Shown here: piece by piece, positions 16,176-23,851 of the stretch | Numbering within the stretch: the first letter of the stretch is position 1 | Layout: each line of letters starts with the position of its first letter | Assembly: GCA_041744575.1 (NCBI GenBank) | Contig: JBGTKP010000011.1 | Span: forward strand, 1-34,181 | Length of the DNA: 34,181 nucleotides | Reading direction: 5' to 3' | From: JTS-RE37 sp041744575 | GTDB lineage: Bacteria; Bacteroidota; Bacteroidia; Flavobacteriales; Flavobacteriaceae | Position numbers and translations under genes: made by a program | Notes under the pieces: model-generated | Databases searched by the model: none | What the model saw: only the letters and a program-made list of their open reading frames with translations | Told to the model about the DNA's origin: nothing

Positions 16176-17804
16176 TTATTTTAATATCCCCAGGTATTTT
16201 GACCCGTTGCCGAGGAGTTCCGTAGCCGCGATAATTGCCTCATCATGTTCCAGGTAGTATTCATAGAGGCCTTCCCTGTAAAAGTAGCGTTTGACGATCT
16301 CATCCTCAAGATTTTTTTGCAGCTCCGATCGGTATTTGTCAATGGCGGTAATCTTGCTTTTATTAATTTCCACAAGCAGATTTCTATAATTTTCCTCAAT
16401 GCCAGGCCCAAAGATTTCCGCATCTTCCCCATTCAGCGCTTCTTTAAGCGCTTTTTCGGTATTTGTTTCAAATTCGAAGGAACTCCTGTTAATAAAATCC
16501 TTGAAAGCGTTATAATCTGCTTCCGTAAATTTAAAGGACGATACATCGGCCAATTGATTTCTGTAATAGTAGTCCGTTGCGTAGTCAAAAACCACATGAT
16601 TGATCAGCAGGGCTTCTGTCATGGGATTGGTTTTTAAGGCGGTGATCTCCAGGTCCGGCATAATACCTCCGCCGTCCTGCACTTTTCTTCCGTGCCGGGT
16701 AGTAAAATCATTGAATTCCGCTTGCTGCACTGCGTTGCCCCTCTCGTCCCTGTGCCAGTAATCCAACGCCTGTATACACCTGCCGGAACTGGTGTAGTAG
16801 CGAGAAATAGTTACTTTCAACTGTGTGCCATATGACAGCCTGAGCGGGCGCTGAACGAGACCTTTCCCGAAGCTCCTGGCACCCATGATCACCGCTCTGT
16901 CCAGGTCCTGCAGGCTGCCAGCCACAATTTCACTGGCAGAAGCGCTGTTGCCGTTTACCAGGACGACCAGAGGAATTTCGGCATCCAACGGTTGATTTTT
17001 ACTCCGGTATTCGTTGTTGAATTTTTTGACCTTGGATTTTGTTGTAACGATAAGTTCCCCTTTAGGAACGAAAAGATTGGTAACGTCGATGGCCTCTGAG
17101 AGCAGCCCTCCCGGGTTGTTTCTGAGATCAAGGATAATCTTCTCCGCACCTTTGCCCTTAAGATCAATCAAAGCAGCCTTGGTTTGAGAAGTGGCCTTTG
17201 CATTGAATTTGGAAAGTACTATGTAGCCGGTTTTGGCATCTACCATGTGGTAGAAAGGCACTGCATCCACCTCAATGGCCTCCCTTTTAATCGTTGCCGT
17301 CTTTGTTTGTCCCTGTCGGCTGAAGCTGACAGCGATTTCGGTATCGTTTGCCCCTTTTAATAATTCCCCAGCATCATCCTTGAAATCAGAGATGGTTATA
17401 TCTCCGATCTTAATTATTTCATCGCCAGCCTTCAATCCCGCTTTATCTGCCGGATATCCCTTATAGGGTTCAACAATTAAGAGCTTATGATCATAGGAGC
17501 GGATAAGCGCTCCAATCCCCGAATATTCTCCGGCATTATTGATCTTGTAAGCCTCTACGTCCTGCTCGTTCAGGAAAGTGGTATAAGGATCCAGATCCTC
17601 AAGCATATTCTTAATGGCAGTATCCATCAGTTGCGCCGGATTGGTCTCATCCACGTAGTTCATATTTAATTCCTTAAATAGCGTGGTAAAAATTTCTATT
17701 TGTTTGGCAATCTCGAAAAAGTCGCTCTTAAAGCTGCTTCCCGCTATTAAAATAACTACCCCCAGGAGGGGGATCATTATCTTTTTAAGCATGTTCTTCC
17801 TCAT
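16176..17804 (-). CDS. S41 family C-terminal processing peptidase
   Basis: The 542-residue protein is a CtpA/Prc-type serine protease. It has an N-terminal signal or membrane anchor (IMIPLLGVVILIAGSSF), a helical part, a PDZ domain (about 93-175, EYSGIGALIRS to AGDEIIKIGDITI) and the S41 catalytic domain with LDLRNNPGGLL, VLVNGNSASASEIVAG (probable catalytic Ser289) and SFGKGLVQRP (Lys314). A roughly 150-residue C-terminal helical region follows. It acts in the periplasm on protein C termini; targets are unknown. The start overlaps rnpA by 20 bases (an ATG at 17792 would cut this to 8), so it is probably co-translated with rnpA, an order I recognise from other Bacteroidota. Confidence 0.95.
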   Translation of the reverse strand: MRKNMLKKIMIPLLGVVILIAGSSFKSDFFEIAKQIEIFTTLFKELNMNYVDETNPAQLMDTAIKNMLEDLDPYTTFLNEQDVEAYKINNAGEYSGIGALIRSYDHKLLIVEPYKGYPADKAGLKAGDEIIKIGDITISDFKDDAGELLKGANDTEIAVSFSRQGQTKTATIKREAIEVDAVPFYHMVDAKTGYIVLSKFNAKATSQTKAALIDLKGKGAEKIILDLRNNPGGLLSEAIDVTNLFVPKGELIVTTKSKVKKFNNEYRSKNQPLDAEIPLVVLVNGNSASASEIVAGSLQDLDRAVIMGARSFGKGLVQRPLRLSYGTQLKVTISRYYTSSGRCIQALDYWHRDERGNAVQQAEFNDFTTRHGRKVQDGGGIMPDLEITALKTNPMTEALLINHVVFDYATDYYYRNQLADVSSFKFTEADYNAFKDFINRSSFEFETNTEKALKEALNGEDAEIFGPGIEENYRNLLVEINKSKITAIDKYRSELQKNLEDEIVKRYFYREGLYEYYLEHDEAIIAATELLGNGSKYLGILK

Positions 17805-18207
17805 CGTTTATTTTTTTGATAAATTCTTTGAAAACTTTAAGCATGCCCAATTCTATTTGAGCATATTCAGGCATTTCCTTCCCAAGGTATAAAAATAGAA
17901 ACGCAAAGCCCCCTTCTATGTTGTTAAATAAGACCTCTTTATTCCGCCTGTAGCTTTCCCTGAGCAAACGTTTTATGCGGTTTCTGCTGACGGCACTTTT
18001 AAAGTTTCTTTTTGGCACTGCCACCCCTGCCTGAATATTCCCAGGGGAAGGATTGCCGGTTCGGATATAGATAAGTCGCAAAGGATATCGGGAAACAGAA
18101 ATCCCTTCGGAAAAAATGGATTCTATAGACTTCCTGCTCTTTAATCTTTCTGCTCCGGAAAACCCAAATCGTTTTTCTTTACCAGTCTTTTCCGGAAATT
18201 TTTTCAT
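17785..18207 (-). CDS. rnpA: Ribonuclease P protein component
   Basis: RnpA is the protein cofactor of RNase P, which removes 5' leaders from pre-tRNAs. The 140-residue basic protein has the family opening FGFSGAERLKSRKSIESIF, the central AGVAVPKRNFKSAVSRNRIKR with the conserved RNR motif (75-77, in VSRNRIKRLLRESYR) and a C-terminal helix. The rpmH gene normally next to rnpA in many bacteria is absent; here it lies between an M1 peptidase and an S41 peptidase. It is inferred to share a transcript with them. Confidence 0.96.
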   Translation of the reverse strand: MKKFPEKTGKEKRFGFSGAERLKSRKSIESIFSEGISVSRYPLRLIYIRTGNPSPGNIQAGVAVPKRNFKSAVSRNRIKRLLRESYRRNKEVLFNNIEGGFAFLFLYLGKEMPEYAQIELGMLKVFKEFIKKINDEEEHA

Positions 18208-18275
18208 TGCGGTATTTTTTGAAATGATCCTGCACTTTCAGGGCGACAAAGCCATTTGGCATCTGCCGCCTTTGA

Positions 18276-20129
18276 TCACGGTGCCTTCCACAGGTTGTTT
18301 TCCCAGTTGATATCCGCCAGGAGTTGGGAAGGATCCAGCACAATGGCCTGAATCGCGTCTATGGGCTTTTCCAGGGTAAACTCAAAGGACGGAAAGGCCC
18401 AGGGCCAGTCAGGGAGTATGGCGCGGGAAATATCCGGATACGGATTTTCCTTTTCTCCCCGCATCATCCTGAGCGGGGCATAAAATGTTTCCCGGGTATT
18501 GTCTTTATAGACTACCAGAATATCCATTGGCATGGGCATTGGCCCTAATCGTTCCAGGCGGACCCTGGTCCCGCTGCCTTCTCCAATTACTTCCTTTATC
18601 CCGTAATCAACGGTATTTGTTGTTTCCGTCCATTCCAGCAGATACCAGTGCAGATTCATCCCGGACACCTTTTCAGCGGTCCGAATGAAATCGTTTGGAG
18701 TGGGATGTCTGAATTTAAAATTGCGAAAATAGGTTCTCAGGGTTTCCATGAGTTTATCCTGCCCAATTACATACCCTAACTGCGCAAGGAATACAGCCCC
18801 CTTCTCATAAGCGGAAATTCCGTAACCCGAATTTGTCGGATACCTGTCAGAATGGGCGGAAAGAGGCTGCTCTTTCCCTGAGGCCACCAGCCCGTAATAA
18901 GCCAGGTAGGAAGATTGAAAAGGGAGATCTTTTTGCTGTGCCATAATTTCGTTCTGACACAGGGACGATATAAAAGTCGTGAAGCCCTCATCCATCCAGG
19001 GATGCCTGGATTCATTATTGGCAAGGACCTGTTGAAACCAGGAATGGGCCATTTCATGCACGGTTACAGAAACAAGGCCTTTTAAATCTTTGCCGCCCGT
19101 AATGAGGGTACTCATTGCATATTCCATCCCGCCGTCACCGCCCTGTACCACTGAAAACTGTTTATAGGGATATGGACCGATATTGCGACTGAAGAAGGTC
19201 ATTGCCTCGGCTGCTTTCGGCTGTAATTTTTTCCAATTCTCAATATGCTCAGCACGATTCTTGTAAAAGAAATGCAGGGTGGGCCCGCCGGCCACCTGTA
19301 GGGTATCATGGAGATAATCCGGATCGGCGGCCCACATAAAATCGTGGACTTTAGGGGCTTTAAAATGCCAGGTCAGCGTTTTCCCAATGCCTTTTTTTGG
19401 CTTGGTCCCTGGTTTTTCATACCCGTGTCCGATCGTCTCCGGGTTTTGGAGATAGCCTGTCCCACCTACCACATACGTTTTGTCGAGGGTGAGCTTTACG
19501 TCAAAATTGGCCCATACCCCGTGAAATTCACGTGCGATATAGGGATCTGCATGCCATCCTTCAAAATCATATTCTGCCATTTTTGGATACCACTGGCTCA
19601 TTGACAGGGCGATTCCTTCTTTACTATTTCTTCCGGAGCGCCGAATCTGCAAGGGCACCTGGCCTTCGAACACCATCTCAAGGGTGGTATTTTGGCCAGG
19701 CAGGAGTGGCTTTGACAAGGGAACTTCAAGAACAGTACCCTGCAGTTCTGGTTTCAGACCCACCCCATCCTGTTTAAGGGAAATGGCCTGCAGGTATCCG
19801 ATCTCATCCGGAGTTAGTGAAGCAATACGACTTTTGCCTTCCGCCATCATCCGGTTGTCAGGGTCGCTGATAGACTGAAGCCGGACATCCATTTCACTTC
19901 CCGGACGAAAGGCGTTAAAATACATATGGTAGAAAACCCGCGAAAGCGTATCGGGTGAGTGATTGGTATAAACAAGCTTCTGAGTTCCGGAATAGCGAAA
20001 ATCCTGTACATTCATGGAAACCTCCATGGTATAATCTGCCTGCTGCTGCCAGTATCCGGCCTGTTCCTGTCCGTAAGCAGCAAAAACCCCACCAACTGCC
20101 AATACGACCATGAGTGATAATCTCTTCAT
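18276..20129 (-). CDS. M1 family zinc aminopeptidase
   Basis: The 617-residue protein has a signal peptide (MKRLSLMVVLAVGGVFAAYGQ), an N-terminal beta domain, and the M1 catalytic domain. There are GGMEY (333-337, a variant of GAMEN), the zinc motif HEMAH (358-362) with the third ligand Glu381 in WMDEGFTTF, and a later YEKGAVFLAQL with the expected catalytic tyrosine. It is inferred to be a periplasmic aminopeptidase that trims peptides taken up or produced from exported proteins. The subtilase gene stops 14 bases upstream, so the two are probably co-transcribed. The C terminus lacks a T9SS sorting domain. Confidence 0.95.
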   Translation of the reverse strand: MKRLSLMVVLAVGGVFAAYGQEQAGYWQQQADYTMEVSMNVQDFRYSGTQKLVYTNHSPDTLSRVFYHMYFNAFRPGSEMDVRLQSISDPDNRMMAEGKSRIASLTPDEIGYLQAISLKQDGVGLKPELQGTVLEVPLSKPLLPGQNTTLEMVFEGQVPLQIRRSGRNSKEGIALSMSQWYPKMAEYDFEGWHADPYIAREFHGVWANFDVKLTLDKTYVVGGTGYLQNPETIGHGYEKPGTKPKKGIGKTLTWHFKAPKVHDFMWAADPDYLHDTLQVAGGPTLHFFYKNRAEHIENWKKLQPKAAEAMTFFSRNIGPYPYKQFSVVQGGDGGMEYAMSTLITGGKDLKGLVSVTVHEMAHSWFQQVLANNESRHPWMDEGFTTFISSLCQNEIMAQQKDLPFQSSYLAYYGLVASGKEQPLSAHSDRYPTNSGYGISAYEKGAVFLAQLGYVIGQDKLMETLRTYFRNFKFRHPTPNDFIRTAEKVSGMNLHWYLLEWTETTNTVDYGIKEVIGEGSGTRVRLERLGPMPMPMDILVVYKDNTRETFYAPLRMMRGEKENPYPDISRAILPDWPWAFPSFEFTLEKPIDAIQAIVLDPSQLLADINWENNLWKAP

Positions 20130-20143
20130 TTACATTGATGTTT

Positions 20144-21769
20144 CTAAGAGTTTTCCCTGGAAATCCTATCTGCCATGATCAGTGCATTAAAGGCGTTCAC
20201 CATCCGGCCTGATTTGGAAATTTTATCAAATGGTTTTGACTTTGAGGCATCCCCTGAGAGTATTACAGAAGCTTTTGTCGTTTGTCCGGATTCTATCAGG
20301 ATCCTCTTAACCTGCGGAGCCGTCAGCTTTGGATATTGGGAACGAATAAGTGCGGCCAAACCTGCTACCGCAGGAGCCGCAAAGGAAGTACCGTCATGAA
20401 ATTCATATTTGTTCCCGGGGTTGGTGCTGTATATATCCGAGCCAGGGGCAAAGACATCCACATTCACCGCTCCGTAGTTGGAATAGGAGGCCACCATTTC
20501 GGAGCCATAAGTGCTTTCCAGCGCCCCGACAGTGATCAGGTTATCTGCCATTTCAGGACCATTGGCAATCTGGTCATTTGGGTAACTGGCATTCTGCAAT
20601 TCATCCAGATCCTTTCCCTCATTTCCTGCTGCATGAACAATCAGGACATCTTTGGAAGCCGCGTATTTTATGGCATCATATACCCAGTCCGCATTGGGAG
20701 AAAAGGATTTGCCAAAACTGCCATTGATCACTTTTGCCCCGTTATCTACGGCATACCTTATGCCCAGGGCAATGTCCTTGTCATACTCATCCCCGTTAGG
20801 AACGGCACGGATACTCATGATTTCGACATTATTGGCAACACCCCTCATCCCTTTGTTATTGGACCATTCAGCGGCTATGATTCCTGCAACATGGGTACCA
20901 TGACTTTCATCAGAAGATCTCGACTGCGGATTTCCATTACCATATCCCTTGTCATTCAAATCATAAGGCTGATCCCCCGTCACTTTCCGGCCATCAAAAT
21001 CGACATTTAAATTAAATTCCATTTGTTTTGTGAAATGATCGATACCTTCCTGCAATTCAGTAAGCACGGCGGGAATGGTATCCTTGAAGGAATACATTTG
21101 CATGATGACGCCTATGTGCTGCTGAAGCACCGGATCTTCTGTTTTAATCGCTGCGACCTCTTTTTTGGTATAACTGCTTTTTCCTAGGTGCTTTTGAATA
21201 GCGGCATCGGCCGTACGCACCGCTTCGAGAATCTGATCGTATTGTTGTTTACTCTGCCGGGCCTTGGCCAGATCGGCATCGAGTTTTGTCCTGGCTTTTG
21301 CCTGATAAGCGGCATCCCCGATCTTAAGGCGCACGATCCGCGCAATTTCCAGCTGTTCGTTATAAGCCTCCCCCAAAAAGTTGTACCCGTGAATATCATC
21401 CACATATCCGTTATTATCGTCATCCACTTTATTTCCCGGTTTCTCCCCACGGTTGGTCCAAAGAACCCCATCCAGATCCTCATGGGTAAGGTCTATGCCG
21501 GAGTCGAGCACTGCTACGACTACTTTCTGTCCTTTTTTATTACCAATTATTTCGTCATAGGCTTTGTTAATACTCATGCCGGGGATGGTGTCGGTCTGCA
21601 AATCTGCAAAGCCCCAGGTCTCCTTTTGCCGCTCCGTGAGGTCCGTAACCTTGAGTGGAATGGAATCGATATTTTCAACCGGGGTGCTTACCAGGGCAGT
21701 ACCTCCGCAAGCCCCAAGCAAAACGGCAAGTGCCGCCATTAAATAAATGGTCTTTGGATATGTAATCAT
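20144..21769 (-). CDS. S8 (subtilisin-family) serine protease, lipoprotein
   Basis: The 541-residue protein has a lipoprotein signal (MAALAVLLGACGG, Cys21), so it is inferred to be anchored to a membrane. The subtilase triad is Asp89 (VAVLDSGIDLTHEDLDG), His290 (ESHGTHVAGI) and Ser462 (HDGTSFAAPAVAG), with the oxyanion Asn383 in AAGNEG. Between Asp89 and His290 are about 200 residues rather than the 35 or so typical of the family. This insert starts with a Ca-binding-like VDDDNNGYVDD (115-125), then a largely helical section (about 140-250) with coiled-coil-like heptads. The start ATG overlaps the stop of the upstream SMP-30 gene in ATGA, which implies translational coupling. Confidence 0.95.
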   Translation of the reverse strand: MITYPKTIYLMAALAVLLGACGGTALVSTPVENIDSIPLKVTDLTERQKETWGFADLQTDTIPGMSINKAYDEIIGNKKGQKVVVAVLDSGIDLTHEDLDGVLWTNRGEKPGNKVDDDNNGYVDDIHGYNFLGEAYNEQLEIARIVRLKIGDAAYQAKARTKLDADLAKARQSKQQYDQILEAVRTADAAIQKHLGKSSYTKKEVAAIKTEDPVLQQHIGVIMQMYSFKDTIPAVLTELQEGIDHFTKQMEFNLNVDFDGRKVTGDQPYDLNDKGYGNGNPQSRSSDESHGTHVAGIIAAEWSNNKGMRGVANNVEIMSIRAVPNGDEYDKDIALGIRYAVDNGAKVINGSFGKSFSPNADWVYDAIKYAASKDVLIVHAAGNEGKDLDELQNASYPNDQIANGPEMADNLITVGALESTYGSEMVASYSNYGAVNVDVFAPGSDIYSTNPGNKYEFHDGTSFAAPAVAGLAALIRSQYPKLTAPQVKRILIESGQTTKASVILSGDASKSKPFDKISKSGRMVNAFNALIMADRISRENS

Positions 21770-22677
21770 TTTGTCTTAATTTTTGAATATTTATTGTTCA
21801 GGTCAAATCCCGGAAACGGGGCATTAAATTGTTCAATGCAACCACGGTCTGCCATGGTTACATAACAGGTACTGCCATCCTTGCCCCCAAAGGCAATGTT
21901 GGATGGTTTTTTCCCGGTCAGGATGACTTCATACAGGGTTTGAGCCGCAGGTGAGACTATAAGCACAGTGCCTTTATCATAGCGGGTAATGTACAAATTT
22001 CCCTCAATATCACATCGCATTCCATCCATCCCAAAATCTTTAAAGGCCAGAAATTCAGACTTATTGCTTAGGCTGCCATCTTCCCCTATCTCATATTTCC
22101 AGATGATACGCTGAACGGATTCATTCACATACAGCCGTTTTCCGTCCGGACTCACCTCAATACCGTTGGTGGTTCCCATCCCTTTTTCGAGCCGGATCAG
22201 ACGCTTTTCCGGCGTTACCATCCAAAGCTGTCCGCTGCCCTCAGCCCAGTTCGGATCACTCAGATAAATATGTCCGCCCGGGCCTATTGCCAGATCATTC
22301 GGTTGGTTCATGGTCGTGTCCCTTACCCAAATTTCAGGCTCCCTGGATCCCGGTTGGAACCGATAAACGGTATGCCCTGCATAATCTGCGACAAACATAT
22401 TTCCCAAGGCATCAAATCGTATGCCATTGCCGATACTCCCGGGTGGTAAGGTGAGATACACTTCGGCCATTCCCTGCCGGTCAACACGTCCGATAGTGCC
22501 CTCCTTCTGAAAATTAACGGCAAAGAGGTCTCCGTTATTGCTGACAGCCGGTCCTTCAATGCCGGGTGTAAATCCGTCCTCCTTGGTAAAGTCGGTACTG
22601 CGCATTTTATCATGACCGCAGGAGGCGAGACATAAGGTCAGCCATACGACCAGCGATCCCTTAGTTAAAAATCGCAT
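21766..22677 (-). CDS. SMP-30/gluconolactonase-like lipoprotein
   Basis: This second SMP-30-type propeller has a lipoprotein signal (SLVVWLTLCLASCGHD), so it is inferred to be periplasmic, unlike the one at 15197. Family features are PGIEGPAVSNNGDLFAVNF (metal-site glutamate), IGNGIRFDALGNMFVADYAGH, QPNDLAIGPGGHIYLSDPNW, TTNGIEVSPDGKRLYVNESV and DGMRCDIEGNLYITRY. The length is about 303 residues from the ATG at 22677; an upstream in-frame start at 22815 would give a 46-residue extension with no signal peptide at its end. The start overlaps the MBL-fold gene by 17 bases and the stop overlaps the subtilase start by 4, so it lies inside a tight operon. Confidence 0.88.
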   Translation of the reverse strand: MRFLTKGSLVVWLTLCLASCGHDKMRSTDFTKEDGFTPGIEGPAVSNNGDLFAVNFQKEGTIGRVDRQGMAEVYLTLPPGSIGNGIRFDALGNMFVADYAGHTVYRFQPGSREPEIWVRDTTMNQPNDLAIGPGGHIYLSDPNWAEGSGQLWMVTPEKRLIRLEKGMGTTNGIEVSPDGKRLYVNESVQRIIWKYEIGEDGSLSNKSEFLAFKDFGMDGMRCDIEGNLYITRYDKGTVLIVSPAAQTLYEVILTGKKPSNIAFGGKDGSTCYVTMADRGCIEQFNAPFPGFDLNNKYSKIKTK

Positions 22678-23521
22678 TGAAGGTGTGTATTTGGTCAAGT
22701 CGAATCCCCTTTTCACTGCGCGAGAGGGTGCAAATTTCATTATGAGCATCGTGTTCCATAAATAGAAAGAAATCCTTGTCTGCCGCTTTTTCAAGAAACC
22801 GGTGTTTTTCTTCAAGAGTAACCAGCGGCCTGGTATCGTAACCCATGATGTAAGGCAAAGGGATATGCCCGGCCGTAGGCAACAGATCTGCCATGAATAC
22901 CAGGTTCTTTCCCCTGTAATGAATGTGCGGAATCATTTGTTTCTCCGTATGACCGTCCACAAAAAGAACGTCAAAACCCAGTTCGGGCAAATGCTGGAAG
23001 GCCTCTCCGGACCTCTTCACAAATTTCAACTGACCGCTTTCTTCCATAGGAAATAGATTTTCCCTGAGAAAGGATGCCTTTTCTCTGCGATTGGGATGTA
23101 TGGCCCACTCCCAATGTTCCCTGTTGGTCCAGAAAACGGCATTTTTAAAAGCAGGCTCATAACCTGTTCTTTGCTGATTCCATTGAATGCTTCCGCCACA
23201 ATGATCAAAATGGAGATGGGTCATAAAAACATCGGTGACATCATCCGGGACAAATCCTGCCTGAAGAAGCGATTTTTCCAGGGTGTCGGATCCCCATCTG
23301 TAATAGTGTCCGAAAAAGGCATCCGATTGTTTGTCGCCCAACCCGGTATCAATAAGAATCAGCCGATCCCCGTCTTCAATCAATAGGCTTCTTGCGGCAA
23401 TATCGATCATGTTGTTTGAATCTGCAGGATTTGTCCTGGTCCATAAGGCCTTCGGTACCACCCCAAACATAGCTCCGCCATCTAATTTGAAATTTCCGGT
23501 TTCGACGGGATACAGGGTCAT
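22661..23521 (-). CDS. Metallo-beta-lactamase-fold hydrolase
   Basis: The 286-residue protein has the MBL zinc motif HLHFDH (HxHxDH; 102-107) in VFMTHLHFDHCGG, a downstream VDGHTEKQMIPHIHY and a terminal FLFMEHDAH, covering the other metal ligands. It is inferred to be a cytosolic hydrolase. Some relatives are lactonases of acyl-homoserine lactones, others hydrolyse esters or glutathione thioesters; the sequence does not decide between these. The ATG at 23521 (MTLYPVETG) is preferred over one 17 codons upstream, because the extension looks unlike the family. It is probably the first gene of the operon with SMP-30, subtilase and M1 peptidase. Confidence 0.9.
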   Translation of the reverse strand: MTLYPVETGNFKLDGGAMFGVVPKALWTRTNPADSNNMIDIAARSLLIEDGDRLILIDTGLGDKQSDAFFGHYYRWGSDTLEKSLLQAGFVPDDVTDVFMTHLHFDHCGGSIQWNQQRTGYEPAFKNAVFWTNREHWEWAIHPNRREKASFLRENLFPMEESGQLKFVKRSGEAFQHLPELGFDVLFVDGHTEKQMIPHIHYRGKNLVFMADLLPTAGHIPLPYIMGYDTRPLVTLEEKHRFLEKAADKDFFLFMEHDAHNEICTLSRSEKGIRLDQIHTFNAIFN

Positions 23522-23851
23522 AAGAAATGGATAACAGATAATCGGGTAATGTAAAAAGGATTTCTTAATCAACCGCTTATTCTAGTGATTTTTTAACATT
23601 TTCCGAAGGCCGGAGTGAGTTATGGGAATCAGTATCAAATGGCAATATTTGGAACTTGGTGACATCCGATTTTACAAACCAAGGGGTCAGTGCTGTTCAA
23701 CCGGCATATCTTTCGCCAAAAATGCGTTATGGCAGGTCTGCAGTCCTAGGACATTACTCTGCAAAATTTAAGTAAAAGGATCAGGATTTCTATGAATTTC
23801 AACCCCAGTTCAACGCCGATTATTTATATTCGCCGTTTACCTCTTATCACT
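23522..23851. other. Divergent intergenic region between MBL hydrolase and antiporter
   Basis: About 270-330 bases, depending on the starts, separate the two divergent genes. No TAnnTTTG box, terminator or long repeat was found. A TCCTAGGA palindrome (23744-23751) is the only short symmetry. Promoters for both neighbours must lie here. Confidence 0.5.

Noticed and set aside
22678..22815. 46-residue N-terminal extension of the SMP-30 lipoprotein
   Set aside because: It would place the lipoprotein signal internally and overlap the MBL-fold gene by more than 150 bases.
22661..23521. Firm assignment of the MBL protein as an AHL lactonase
   Set aside because: The HxHxDH motif is shared by many MBL enzymes, and nothing in the sequence decides the substrate.
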